Source: Rhizobium sophoriradicis
GTDB taxonomy: Bacteria > Pseudomonadota > Alphaproteobacteria > Rhizobiales > Rhizobiaceae
NCBI RefSeq assembly: GCF_003939025.1
Contig: NZ_RQIH01000012.1
Location: 176,839 to 240,838 of the forward strand
Length of the DNA stretch: 64,000 bases
Direction of reading: 5' to 3'
Within the stretch, counting starts at the first letter, position 1; every line of letters begins with the position of its first letter. Below are positions 8,251-16,935 of this stretch, one piece after another. Position numbers and translations under genes: made by a program. The notes below the pieces were generated by a model. That model was not told the DNA's origin. It worked only from the letters and a program-made list of their open reading frames with translations, and ran no database searches.

Positions 8251-9323
8251 CAATCATCACCACCGCAGCGACCCCTCTGATCACCGTCGTCATTCCGGCC
8301 TACAACGCCGAAAAGACGCTTCTCGAAACCTTGCAAAGCGTCTCGAACCAATCCTACGGCAAACTCGAAATTATTGTGGTCGACGACGGATCGCGGGACG
8401 GCACCTTCGCGCTTGCGAGCGACTATAGCCTCACCGATCGCCGTGTCCGGGTTCTCCGGCAGGCCAATGGCGGCGTTGCCCGCGCCCGCAACCACGGCAT
8501 CGGCGAGGCGCGGGGCGCCTATGTGGCGCCTATCGATGCCGACGACGTATGGCATCCCGAGAAGATCGAACGGCAGCTGCAGTCGCTGCAAAAATTTCCC
8601 GGCGGCCACGGCGTCGCCTACAACTGGTATGCGGCGATCGACGAAGACGGCGTCATTTTCGGTCATTCACGCCCGGTCCTGCATGAAGGCAACATCTTCG
8701 AACCGCTGCTGCGGGAAAACTTCATCGGCAATGGCAGCACGCCGCTGATGCCGCGCGCCGAGGTTCTGGGCTGCGGCGGCTACGACGCCGGGCTGCGCGA
8801 CAGCGGCGCCGAGGGCTGCGAGGATCTGAAGCTATATCTCGCCTTGGCCGAGCGCCTGCCCTTTGCGCTGGTTCCCGATTTCCTCACCGGTTATCGCTTC
8901 ACCCGGGGAAACATGTCGAGCAACGCCTATCGAATGCTGAAATCCCACGCCCTGGTGATGGCGCCGATCATCGAGCGCTACCCGCATCTGAGGCGCGATA
9001 TCGAGACCGCCAAATTCAACACGACGCACTGGTATTTCAACAAGGCCCTTGCGAACCGCGACTATCTCCAGATCAAGAAGCTGGCGCCGATGATGATGCA
9101 ATGTGGCCCGCAGCTGATCGTCCATGGCCTGCGGCAGAGCTTTCGTCTGGCGAAACGCCACGGCCTGCGCATTGCAAGACAGATCCTGCGAAAGCCTTCG
9201 GCCCGATCGAAAACCCACTTTGCGGGTGCCGCCGTTCCTGAGGCCGGCACGCGGTTCAGCGATCGTTTCATGCCGTTTGGGCGGCGTGCTCAGCCCGATA
9301 TCGTCGCGGATGGCCGACAATGA
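8247..9323 (+). CDS. Family 2 glycosyltransferase
   Basis: 358 aa. The GT2 domain occupies about residues 9-230: ITVVIPAYNAEKTL, VVDDGSRDGTF, APIDADDVWHP, and a GCEDLKLYL motif giving the catalytic-region Asp. The C-terminal third is basic and helical. The ATGA start overlaps the preceding stop and the stop overlaps the start of the ABC exporter, so all are probably co-translated. It likely adds one sugar to a lipid- or glycan-bound acceptor. Confidence 0.82.
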   Translation: MTIITTAATPLITVVIPAYNAEKTLLETLQSVSNQSYGKLEIIVVDDGSRDGTFALASDYSLTDRRVRVLRQANGGVARARNHGIGEARGAYVAPIDADDVWHPEKIERQLQSLQKFPGGHGVAYNWYAAIDEDGVIFGHSRPVLHEGNIFEPLLRENFIGNGSTPLMPRAEVLGCGGYDAGLRDSGAEGCEDLKLYLALAERLPFALVPDFLTGYRFTRGNMSSNAYRMLKSHALVMAPIIERYPHLRRDIETAKFNTTHWYFNKALANRDYLQIKKLAPMMMQCGPQLIVHGLRQSFRLAKRHGLRIARQILRKPSARSKTHFAGAAVPEAGTRFSDRFMPFGRRAQPDIVADGRQ

Positions 9324-11071
9324 ATAGGTTCCGGACATCCGCCTCCCGGCCGGGCGGCGCCTACAACATGGTCATCGCGGCCCGCTACCGCGAGCTTCTG
9401 CAGCTCGTGCCGGCGCTGCGGCTGAAGATGACGGTAATGATCATCCTCGGCATTCTCACCGGATTTTCGGAGATGGTCGGCATCACCTTTCTGGTGAGCC
9501 TCGTCTTTGTTCTCGGCCAGCAGGGCGCAGCTTCCGGCTCCGCCGCTGCCGGGCTTCCGGCGTTTTTCGGCGGCGTCGATCTCAGTCTTTCCAAACCCGT
9601 GCTGATCGGCATCCTTATCGCCTCCATTCTGCTGCGCATTCTTCTCGGATTCGTCAATTCGCTGATCACAAGCGCGATCAACCACAAGATCAGCGATCGC
9701 ATGCGCGACCGTCTCTACGCCAAGATCCTGACCATCCCGTTCCAGCGCTTTCAGCACTATGAGCGCAGCGATCTGATCAATGTAATCGCCACCGAAGCCT
9801 ATGCGGTATCCTCGGCACATGCGAGCCTGGTGCGTCTGGGTGTCAATTTCGGCACGATCGTCATCTTCGGAATCGGCATGCTTGTCATGGCCTGGCCGAT
9901 CGCCTTGCTTGGGCTAGCCTTCGGCTTCATCCATAACTTCGCCTTGGGGTTCTTTGCCGGCGCCTATCGACGCCTCGGCGCTTCGGCGCTGGCCGCCGTC
10001 GAAGCCTTGACGCAGCTGAGCTGGACCACGCTGCAGACCTTGAAGGCGGTCAAAAGCTTCGGCCTCGAACAGCGCCACCAGCAGCTCTTCGCGACACTTT
10101 CCAGCGAAGTCGGCCGGACCTGGCGCCACTCGGACTGGATGGGAGCGGTGACCTCCCTGCTAAGCGAAATCCTGACCTTCGGCGTCATCCTGACGATCAT
10201 CCTGTTCTCGGAATTCCTGCCGGTGGATTTCAAGGCAGCGCTTTCGGCCACCATCCTTCTTTACAGGCTTCAGCCGCATATCAAGGGATTCGACTCCCAG
10301 ATCCTGCGCCTTTACGAGATGGAAGCGTCGCTGCAGAACGTGCTGGCGCTGCTTTCCGAAAAGGACGACGCCAAGCAGGCCGCCAAAGGCCTGCCGGTCA
10401 CTCGCCTGGCGGAAGCCATCGTCTTCCACGACGTCTCCTTCACCTATGAGCAGGCGAACGCGCCGGCCGTTCAAAACCTAAACTTCTCCATCAAGGCAGG
10501 CGAAACGACGGCTCTGACCGGGCCAAGCGGCTCCGGCAAAACGACAATCCTGAATATGATCCTCGATCTTACCCGGCCGACGCGAGGCAGGATCACGATC
10601 GACGGCAGGGACCTGGCCGATGTCGACCGCGCGAGCTGGCTGCACCTGCTCTCGGTCTCGGGCCAGGATGTCGAACTGATGGAAGGCACGGTCTTCGACA
10701 ACATCCGCTTCCGCCGCGATATCTCCGATGAGGACGTCAGGTGGGCCGCCGATGTCGCCTGCGCCACGGAATTCATCGAAAATCTGCCGGAAGGCTTCGA
10801 CGAATGGCTGGGCGACGAGGCGGTGCGGCTTTCAGGCGGACAGCGCCAGCGCATCGGCCTGGCGCGCGCGCTGGCCGGCCGGCCGCAGATCCTGCTCCTG
10901 GACGAGGCCACCAGCGCGCTCGATGAAAATACCGAGATGCGGGTGTTTTCGGCAATCAAGGAAGATGCCGGCCGAACGCTGATCGTCGTCAGCCATCGCC
11001 CTGCGGTCGCCAGGATGATGAAGAACCAGATCGATCTTCGCCCGCCAACACTCGCATCGAAGCTCGGGTGA
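9320..11071 (+). CDS. ABC exporter (fused transmembrane and ATPase domains), MsbA-like
   Basis: 583 aa half-transporter. The N-terminal membrane domain (about residues 25-320) has around six hydrophobic segments. The ATPase domain has Walker A GPSGSGKTT (about 400), signature LSGGQRQR (about 504), Walker B ILLLDEATSALD (about 524) and the H-loop VVSHRP. Homodimers of this type flip lipids or lipid-linked glycans or export peptides. It sits between GT genes with 4-base overlaps on both sides, so it probably moves the glycan or glycolipid made by this operon across the inner membrane. NodI/NodJ-type or Wzm/Wzt-type exporters have separate subunits, so this is not one of those. Confidence 0.82.
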   Translation: MNRFRTSASRPGGAYNMVIAARYRELLQLVPALRLKMTVMIILGILTGFSEMVGITFLVSLVFVLGQQGAASGSAAAGLPAFFGGVDLSLSKPVLIGILIASILLRILLGFVNSLITSAINHKISDRMRDRLYAKILTIPFQRFQHYERSDLINVIATEAYAVSSAHASLVRLGVNFGTIVIFGIGMLVMAWPIALLGLAFGFIHNFALGFFAGAYRRLGASALAAVEALTQLSWTTLQTLKAVKSFGLEQRHQQLFATLSSEVGRTWRHSDWMGAVTSLLSEILTFGVILTIILFSEFLPVDFKAALSATILLYRLQPHIKGFDSQILRLYEMEASLQNVLALLSEKDDAKQAAKGLPVTRLAEAIVFHDVSFTYEQANAPAVQNLNFSIKAGETTALTGPSGSGKTTILNMILDLTRPTRGRITIDGRDLADVDRASWLHLLSVSGQDVELMEGTVFDNIRFRRDISDEDVRWAADVACATEFIENLPEGFDEWLGDEAVRLSGGQRQRIGLARALAGRPQILLLDEATSALDENTEMRVFSAIKEDAGRTLIVVSHRPAVARMMKNQIDLRPPTLASKLG

Positions 11072-12186
11072 CGGCGATGGAGATGTCGACCACGGCAGAA
11101 ATTTTAGTGGCGGTCGTGATCCCCGCTTTCAATGCCGGGGACTACATTGCCCAGACGCTGCAATCTGTCATCGATCAGACCCACAAGGCGCTGGAGATCA
11201 TTGTCATCGACGACGGCTCGACCGACGAGACCGCCTCCATCTGCCGCCGCTTCGCCGCCACCGATCCGCGGATCCAGCTTCTGTCGACGGAAAACCACGG
11301 CGTCGCCGCGGCGCGCAATACCGGGATCGCAGCATCGAAGGCCGGCTATCTTGCCTTCCTGGATGCGGACGATCTCTGGCATCCGACCTATGTCGAAAGA
11401 ATGCTGTCGGCGCTCCATCCGCTGCCCGAGGCCTGGGGTGCGGTCTATGCCCTGCACCGTTTCGTCGATTCCGAGGGATATTGCACGCGGTCCGGCTCGT
11501 CGCTCAGCGCCCGGGAATCCATTCTCATGCGCCATCTCGTCTTCCGCTTTGTCGGCAATGGCAGCGGCTTCATGGTGCGCCGCGCCGTCATAGACAAGAT
11601 CGGCGGCTACGATCCGAGCTATGCCAATCAGGGAATCGGCGGATGCGAAGACTTCGATTTCGAACTCCGCACCGCCGAGCATTTCAAGATCGAGGCGGTG
11701 CCACTCGGCCTGGTGGGCTACCGCGTTCACGCCGCGGCCATGTCTGCCGACAGATCCCGAATGGCGCAATCGCTTCTGGCCGTCTATGAGCGATGCGTCG
11801 CCCGCAATCCGCAGCTTCCCGCTTTCGTCGTCAGCTGCGCCCGCGCCTCGGCCCACCTTTATGCATTCTCTAAATTTGCGGCTTTGAAAGATTGGCACAG
11901 CGCCGCGACCTCGCTCAAGCACGTCTATCGTCATAGCCCAATGCTTGCTGCCAGCGTCATCATTAAGCTGATCTTTTCAAAAGCGACGAGAGCCGCAAAC
12001 AGGGTGCTGTCCAAAGCCCGGCCGCCCAAGCGGCAAAAGCAGCCTGATTTCAAGAAATTCGAGGAAATAGATCCTGTTATGCCGCTGGTTGGCGGATGGT
12101 CTCGTTTCCGGACGAAGGCCTTGTTCCGGCGCTTGTCGGAGATCGACCGTTGTGGCGGAGATTGCGCTGCGATCTCGAAGAGATAG
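11068..12186 (+). CDS. Family 2 glycosyltransferase
   Basis: 372 aa starting at GTG 11068, which overlaps the ABC exporter stop (GTGA); an in-frame ATG at 11077 is possible. GT2 motifs: VAVVIPAFNAGDYI, VIDDGSTDETA, FLDADDLWHP and GGCEDFDFELR. It is closely similar in layout to the gene at 8247, so the two may be an old duplication. It appears to be the last gene of the 3.0-12.2 kb operon, followed by a hairpin at 12382-12412. Confidence 0.82.
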   Translation: MTAMEMSTTAEILVAVVIPAFNAGDYIAQTLQSVIDQTHKALEIIVIDDGSTDETASICRRFAATDPRIQLLSTENHGVAAARNTGIAASKAGYLAFLDADDLWHPTYVERMLSALHPLPEAWGAVYALHRFVDSEGYCTRSGSSLSARESILMRHLVFRFVGNGSGFMVRRAVIDKIGGYDPSYANQGIGGCEDFDFELRTAEHFKIEAVPLGLVGYRVHAAAMSADRSRMAQSLLAVYERCVARNPQLPAFVVSCARASAHLYAFSKFAALKDWHSAATSLKHVYRHSPMLAASVIIKLIFSKATRAANRVLSKARPPKRQKQPDFKKFEEIDPVMPLVGGWSRFRTKALFRRLSEIDRCGGDCAAISKR

Positions 12187-12381
12187 CCGGTTGTAAAGGC
12201 CGGCACCTCCGCTCCGTTGGCAACTATTCTTGCTTTTTCAGTACAGATCGAACACCGCGACAAATGTTGGTCGAAGCGGAAATGAAAAAACTGTGGGAAA
12301 CCGAGGTCAACCAATAATAAGCTGCGACAATATCAAGCTAAACTGCAATGTTAGCTTCGCACAGTGCAAGAAGTCTTACGA

Positions 12382-12412
12382 GAGGACCCGTCATCCACCC
12401 CGGCGGGTCCTC
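12382..12412. terminator. Hairpin, possible terminator of the glycan operon
   Basis: Perfect 9-bp stem, GAGGACCCG (12382-12390) with CGGGTCCTC (12404-12412), loop 13 nt. No clear T-run follows, so intrinsic termination would be weak. It lies about 200 bases after the last gene. Confidence 0.4.
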
Positions 12413-13307
12413 GACTTCGTTTGACGGCAGAGCAACGGTCATGATCGCTGCATCACTCCCGCGCCGACGACAATATGCGATGGGTCTTCGGAGACGACCC
12501 GGATGATCGGCAAGCAAGGACCGGCCTCGCGGTGCCGCCGAATGTTTCCGCTTCGCGACGAAATTGCCGACAGCAAGCCGCTGTCATAAGGATGATATTG
12601 ACACTATATAGAGATATATAAAGCTCATCTTTATTGAGAACAGCAAACACTTCTTGCCGTCATTAACCATAAATAACTTAATATCTCAAAATCTACACTT
12701 ATATACAACCTTTGTCTGAAATATATATTTTTACCTTTTGATAAAATTTTAATTTAATCGTATTTCCCGATTAACGTTATTTAATAAATTCCTCCACGGC
12801 ATTGGCTTACATTGCTGTCGAAAACATGAAAAATAATCAGCTTCTTTCCCGCCTTGCCTTCGCCGCAGCGCCGCGGCCGGACAACACTCCGGGAGAAGCC
12901 GCTGCAACGAGACCCAACAATCCCCGGCATCGGCCGCCATCGCAGAATGGGCAGCGCAATTCACCCGTCGACAATGGCGATCGTGAAGCCGAACAAGCTT
13001 TAATAACCCAATAAATCAAAGGATTATAATTGGTGATCACGCTGCGGACAGAACCGTCATTGGCGCGCCTTCGACCGTCTATTTCAACCGCGCCAGGTGG
13101 TCCGAGACCGTCCAAAGCGAAGACCAGCAGCGCAAGAAATACCACGTTCGATCGATTGAATCCTGACAGGAAATAGTCAATCCGTCCGCACGAAAGACTT
13201 CGCTCAATTCAACACGGCGCAATGTTCTCTAACAGACCAAATCTGTGTCGAAATGGTCGCACCTCGTCATTGAATTAACCTTTCATAAAGCATTTGCTTG
13301 CTCAACT

Positions 13308-13313
13308 TATAAT
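13308..13313 (+). promoter_or_regulatory. Promoter -10-like hexamer TATAAT
   Basis: A perfect consensus -10 hexamer 39 bases before the small gene at 13353. No matching TTGACA-like -35 is visible at 16-18 bp, so the promoter assignment is tentative. Confidence 0.35.
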
Positions 13314-13352
13314 TTGTGTCATGGTCACTGCAAGTAGTGAGGAGCCGACCTG

Positions 13353-13559
13353 ATGAGTGATATGGCATCGCAGATTCCGGAATTTGGTTATGATGAACGC
13401 GTGATGATCTGCCGGAAACAGATCGAGAAGGCGGTTTATCAGTTCATTGCAAACACGAAGGTCGAGGGGTGCGATCCGGCGGAAGTCGCAATGGCCATCG
13501 CGGACATTGCCGACGATTACATTTTACTGCTGGCCCAGAAGCGCAATTTGACCCATTGA
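13353..13559 (+). CDS. Small conserved-looking hypothetical protein (68 aa)
   Basis: 68 aa, mainly helical and acidic, with a pattern (FGYDERVMICRKQIEKAVYQF, then ADIADDYILLLAQK) suggesting two amphipathic helices. No known domain is recognised. A ribosome-binding site (GAGGAG) lies 9 bases before ATG 13353, a TATAAT lies upstream, and a near-perfect palindrome follows the stop, so it looks like a self-contained transcription unit. Function unknown. Confidence 0.65.
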   Translation: MSDMASQIPEFGYDERVMICRKQIEKAVYQFIANTKVEGCDPAEVAMAIADIADDYILLLAQKRNLTH

Positions 13560-13904
13560 GATAGCGATCGGCCGGCCCGGCCGATCATCAGACGAGCGCT
13601 GAAATCAACCTCGCCGCCGTCTCCCCGCCCGGAGACAACGTCAACGAAATCGCTTACCATTCGTTTCGACCATCTATTTGCGCCTCGAATACCATTCGAA
13701 TAAGCGACAGCCCAAAGACCCCCGGATTTACCAAACCACGATCCAAATCGATATCTGAACAGATCGATGGCGGGGCCCGCCTATCCAGCAACACGCATCC
13801 ATTGCCGCAGAGACACCAGTGCCCTTGATCGCCCTTTTCCTGCCGGGCGCCTCAAGACGCGCGCGGAGAGAGGGCGGCCTTTTTTGCCGGTGTTGCCGCC
13901 CCGG
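13560..13904. other. Intergenic region between convergent small genes
   Basis: Apart from the palindrome at 13566-13586, nothing recognisable. ORFs that cross the region are low-complexity and lack ribosome-binding sites. Confidence 0.5.
13566..13586. terminator. Palindromic terminator-like hairpin
   Basis: GATCGGCCGG-C-CCGGCCGATC: a perfect 10-bp inverted repeat around one central base, 6 bases after the stop of the 68-aa gene. No T-run follows. Its position suggests transcript termination or 3' end protection. Confidence 0.5.
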
Positions 13905-14393
13905 TCAATCGGCCGGGTCCAGCGCGCAAAGCAGGCCATGGACGGGTATCGCGGCCAGTCTTTCGCGCTTGATGTCAACCCGCCAGGCCTTAACCACGTT
14001 CTCCGATCGAAAGTTGCCATCCGGCTGTTCCACCATCCTGCCGAGCGCAAAGACGGAGTCCTGAGGAAACCGGCTCGACGAGCAATAGCTTGGCTGCAGA
14101 AGTTCGTGGCGAGGGCTGGGCTTGGCAATCGTCACCTGATCGATCGTGCTCCAGACGGGAAGGTTTCCATCCCTGCCGGTCTGGCGCTGCAGCACCAGCA
14201 AGAGCTTTGCGCCGCATTTGAGCTCGGCTGCCGAATAGGCCGGGCCTCCCGCCATTCCGGCCAAGGCCGTTCCACTGACTTCCACGCAGCCCTTCGCAGC
14301 GGGAGGCGTCGATTTTCCCCGCGCCTCGCTGGCATGGCTGGCGGGCGGGATCAGAGCGAGAAGAGCGGCGATCGCAGGAAGAGATCGTGACAT
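13905..14393 (-). CDS. Small secreted protein of unknown function
   Basis: 162 aa. It begins with a clear signal peptide (MSRSLPAIAALLALIPPASHA, likely cut before SEARGK), followed by a Cys-containing domain (KGCVEV, ELKCGAK, PSYCSSS, LLCALD: four Cys, possibly two disulfides). ATG 14393 is preceded by GGCGGG; an upstream in-frame ATG at 14429 would mask the signal peptide. No family recognised. Probably periplasmic or secreted. Confidence 0.55.
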   Translation of the reverse strand: MSRSLPAIAALLALIPPASHASEARGKSTPPAAKGCVEVSGTALAGMAGGPAYSAAELKCGAKLLLVLQRQTGRDGNLPVWSTIDQVTIAKPSPRHELLQPSYCSSSRFPQDSVFALGRMVEQPDGNFRSENVVKAWRVDIKRERLAAIPVHGLLCALDPAD

Positions 14394-14552
14394 GTTTTTC
14401 CCGCCTTTCACAGAGCAGCTGAATTTCACGCGGCCCCCCTCGACCCGGAAGCGAAGACCGTAGCCTTGATCGGAGATGAGTCAATATCCTGCGATTTACG
14501 CAGCTGCGGCCGCGGTGGTTGGCGGCCGACCTCGTCGTTGGAGAGCTCCGAA

Positions 14553-14660
14553 AGCTAAAGCGCGTCATATCAAATTTGATTGACGCAACGCGCTTTAGCT
14601 CTTTGTCTTTATGCATTTCGTTGTCCCGGAACCGCTGCACAGTTCCGGGCGACATGCATT
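14553..14660. repeat. Rhizobial mosaic-type intergenic repeat with two hairpins
   Basis: Hairpin 1: AGCTAAAGCGCGT (14553-14565) pairs perfectly with ACGCGCTTTAGCT (14588-14600), and its loop contains the 12-bp palindrome ATCAAATTTGAT (14569-14580). Hairpin 2: ATGCAT..GTCCCGGAAC (14611-14632) pairs with GTTCCGGG..ATGCAT (14642-14659). I recall this arrangement ('aaagcgcgtc...' then '...gacatgcat') as a widespread non-coding repeat in Rhizobium genomes. It sits just beyond the end of the YcaO/TfuA operon. Confidence 0.65.
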
Positions 14661-14663
14661 GGA

Positions 14664-14912
14664 CTAATGTCTTTTTACGCTCACTTGCGGAACCGGGGAG
14701 CTCAATTCAGCCAGATCCCTGGTCAGTCCCTCCCCGACTTCCTGCTTCACCGCCTCGAGAGCAAGATCGAGGCAATTCGTCGCGAATGGCAGTTTGACAT
14801 CCTGAGCAACCTGTCGCGCATAGGCGATCATTCGCGCCAGAGCGAGCAGTTCCTCCAGACCCTCTTCCGTCCTGAGGTCTGTATTTATGTTAGCAGCCGA
14901 TGTCACGCCCAT
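14664..14912 (-). CDS. Small hypothetical protein (82 aa) at the end of the YcaO/TfuA operon
   Basis: 82 aa from ATG 14912, with GGAG 8 bases upstream; an ATG at 14918 is the alternative. The sequence is Ala/Leu/Glu-rich and looks helical (LEELLALARMIAYARQVAQD, then LDLALEAVKQEV). No domain recognised. It is in the same direction as tfuA, about 100 bases downstream of its stop, so it may belong to the same transcript. It has one Cys and no leader/core peptide look, so it is more likely an accessory protein than a precursor. Confidence 0.55.
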   Translation of the reverse strand: MGVTSAANINTDLRTEEGLEELLALARMIAYARQVAQDVKLPFATNCLDLALEAVKQEVGEGLTRDLAELSSPVPQVSVKRH

Positions 14913-15014
14913 GCCCATTTCTCCAACGTATTGAAGGAACAATACGCGGGCTGGCGTGGCCAAGCCCGTGAAAAAAGCGTGACACAACTCCCGGTGACGA
15001 TTACCGATTTCGAT

Positions 15015-15722
15015 TCACAATGCGAGCCGTGTAGGAAATGCGGTCTCGTGCAATTTCCAGGACAGGTCGGCATTCACGCGAATATCGGCGGTTGCCTGCA
15101 CTGCTTTTAACAACTCCAGCGCATCGATGCGCTTTTGATCGACGGAATGGGCGACAAGGGCCGTCAATAGTTTCGCACGTTCCGGCGCGGCTATGCCGGC
15201 GCATTGCTCGACGATCGCCCGCCACGTTCGCCTCTTGAAGAAAACCGCGCTCGCGGCATTTTCAAGCTCGCGGCGCACCCCTCCTAGGAGCAGTTCATTC
15301 CTTTCCATGGCGTCGAGCGTGGCGCTGACATTGACGAGCGGTATCGTCAGCGGTTTGCTGCCCAACGCGCTCGGCGCGTGTACGAGCGCGACGGCGGCAT
15401 CATCGACCAGCCGGCCTGAGCGGTAGTCTTCGAAAATACGGCCGATCCCGATCATGCCGAACGAATGGCATTCTGCAGCCCGCAGCGCGCCCATGCTGGC
15501 CGCCCCCAGCACCGTTACACCATGGGACAGAGCGTGGAGAATTTCCTTATGCCAGACCGGCGCGGCATATTCGAAGCCGCCATCGATCAGTCCGATGACA
15601 TTGGCACCCTGTTCCGCCGCAGCCAAAACATCCCCCTGCGTCGCAGGCTGCAGGACGCGTATCGCCTCGCCGGCAAGTGCGGCTGCGTCGGGAAGACTGG
15701 GACCTGCGAAAATAACCTTCAA
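15015..15722 (-). CDS. TfuA-like protein, partner of YcaO
   Basis: 235 aa from TTG 15722, which overlaps the YcaO stop as TTGA; GAGGG lies about 9 bases upstream. The sequence matches the TfuA-like family: FAGPSLPDA at the start, then IGLIDGGFEYAAPVWHKEIL, GVTVLGAASMGALRAAEC and GIGRIFEDYRSGRLVDDAA. TfuA was first described in trifolitoxin production by R. leguminosarum. In other systems TfuA proteins assist YcaO enzymes in installing backbone thioamides, probably by handling the sulfur donor. Here it is the expected partner of the upstream YcaO. The open frame continues upstream of the TTG, but that part only mirrors the YcaO frame. Confidence 0.85.
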   Translation of the reverse strand: MKVIFAGPSLPDAAALAGEAIRVLQPATQGDVLAAAEQGANVIGLIDGGFEYAAPVWHKEILHALSHGVTVLGAASMGALRAAECHSFGMIGIGRIFEDYRSGRLVDDAAVALVHAPSALGSKPLTIPLVNVSATLDAMERNELLLGGVRRELENAASAVFFKRRTWRAIVEQCAGIAAPERAKLLTALVAHSVDQKRIDALELLKAVQATADIRVNADLSWKLHETAFPTRLAL

Positions 15723-16927
15723 AAGCCGATCGCCCTCGCCAGCGCCCTTGTTCCCAACCGCCGAGCACGCTCCCCCTCCGGATTTTCGAGCGCAGGAATA
15801 ACGACCTTGACGACGCTGAAGGGAAGCGTGTCCTCGCTGAGGCGTACGGCTATGACCGAACCGATCCCTTTTGTTCGCAAAGCCTCCAGCACATGCTGCA
15901 GCATCTGCGTGAGATTCCCTAGCCGATGTTCCGGCGCCGGGCGTGGCGATCCGGGAACTGCGTCGAAGGCTCGCCGCATCAGCGGCGGCAAGGATCGCGT
16001 AAAGGTGGCTGGCGAAATATCGTCCCTCGCTCCGCTGATGTAGGTGAGCCGCGATTGCACGGCTTCCGTTACCGCTCGAATGGCCGCGCGCACCGGAGAG
16101 GGATGGGCCCCCGTGCCGCCGGTCACCTCGACAAGGCGGAAGTCCCTGCCGCCGTGGGGATCCCGCGGGTCTGGAACGCAATCCCCCGGGCCCAGCATGG
16201 CGGTGTAACAGGGAATGGCGATGTCGCTGGTGATATCGAAGAGCCTGAGCGCCAATCCGGACGCGTCGATCTTGTCGATCAACCCGTCCAGGGCGCCATC
16301 CTGGAAACCGCGGGGATCGACGCAGCCGGCATAACGATCCGCTTCCGTGCTGACTTGCCACAGCACATGCGCGTCCCGCTCGATCCGCTCGAGCACACCG
16401 TGAAAGATCGCTTCCTGGATGTTGTTTCCCGAGGCCAGGCCGTCCGATGACATCCAGTACCGGGCATCGCGCGTACGGTCGAGCACCACCGCTTCAAAGG
16501 GGATGTAAATCTGCCCGCCGCTGAGCATATCGATGCCGGCCACCCAATCCGTCTCCTCGTCTGGCCCGAGGTCGGGTTTATGGATGGCGATCAAGCAGTC
16601 CAGCCTATCGATCTTGTGTCCCATCGCCCGCAGGCTGGACGCGCTGCCGCGGAACCGATCTACGAAAGGTTCGCCGGCAACGGCCCGTTCCAGGGCTTCC
16701 ATGACGGTGGACACTTTGGCATCGACATCGGTCAGGCCCTTTCCCTGAGCAATGACGATCGATCGCGAATTCGGGGTATATGCGCACCAGACGGGGATTC
16801 CAATATCGTCGAGCCCGGTATGTCGCGCCACCCTTGTAATGCCGAATCTGGCCAACAAGGGCTCGACGCGGGAAAGGGTTTCCCGCGGCGATATGATCCT
16901 GTCGGAATATGTCGATTGATCCGTCAG
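15719..16927 (-). CDS. YcaO-domain protein (ATP-dependent peptide backbone cyclodehydratase/thioamidase family)
   Basis: About 402 aa, the usual YcaO length. Family features: TRVARHTGLDDIGIPVW near the N-terminus, the ATP/Mg-binding helices KVSTVMEALERAVAGEP and QEAIFHGVLERIERDAH, and YTAMLGPGD. YcaO enzymes use ATP to activate backbone amides; with TfuA they form thioamides, with other partners azolines. The C-terminus (RAIGF) lacks the PxPxP tail seen in azoline-forming enzymes. The expected N-terminus (STYSDRIISPRETL) has no ATG, GTG or TTG in frame; a CTG at 16927 is used here. The frame stays open upstream through the 70-aa ORF, in another phase. Confidence 0.82.
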   Translation of the reverse strand: MTDQSTYSDRIISPRETLSRVEPLLARFGITRVARHTGLDDIGIPVWCAYTPNSRSIVIAQGKGLTDVDAKVSTVMEALERAVAGEPFVDRFRGSASSLRAMGHKIDRLDCLIAIHKPDLGPDEETDWVAGIDMLSGGQIYIPFEAVVLDRTRDARYWMSSDGLASGNNIQEAIFHGVLERIERDAHVLWQVSTEADRYAGCVDPRGFQDGALDGLIDKIDASGLALRLFDITSDIAIPCYTAMLGPGDCVPDPRDPHGGRDFRLVEVTGGTGAHPSPVRAAIRAVTEAVQSRLTYISGARDDISPATFTRSLPPLMRRAFDAVPGSPRPAPEHRLGNLTQMLQHVLEALRTKGIGSVIAVRLSEDTLPFSVVKVVIPALENPEGERARRLGTRALARAIGF

Positions 16928-16935
16928 ATGCCGGC

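Larger units (their letters stand above)
12187..13352. other. Long non-coding stretch with an AT-rich island
   Basis: No ORF here has a convincing start, ribosome-binding site and protein-like composition. A hairpin lies at 12382-12412. About 12590-12790 is strikingly AT-rich for this genome, with runs such as ACTATATAGAGATATATAAAG and AATATATATTTTTACC. The last 60 bases hold a promoter-like TATAAT (13308-13313) for the small gene at 13353. Confidence 0.6.

Noticed and set aside
12802..13014. Possible small gene (62-70 aa)
   Set aside because: Pro/Asn/Arg-rich sequence without family resemblance and no ribosome-binding site before the candidate ATG at 12826.
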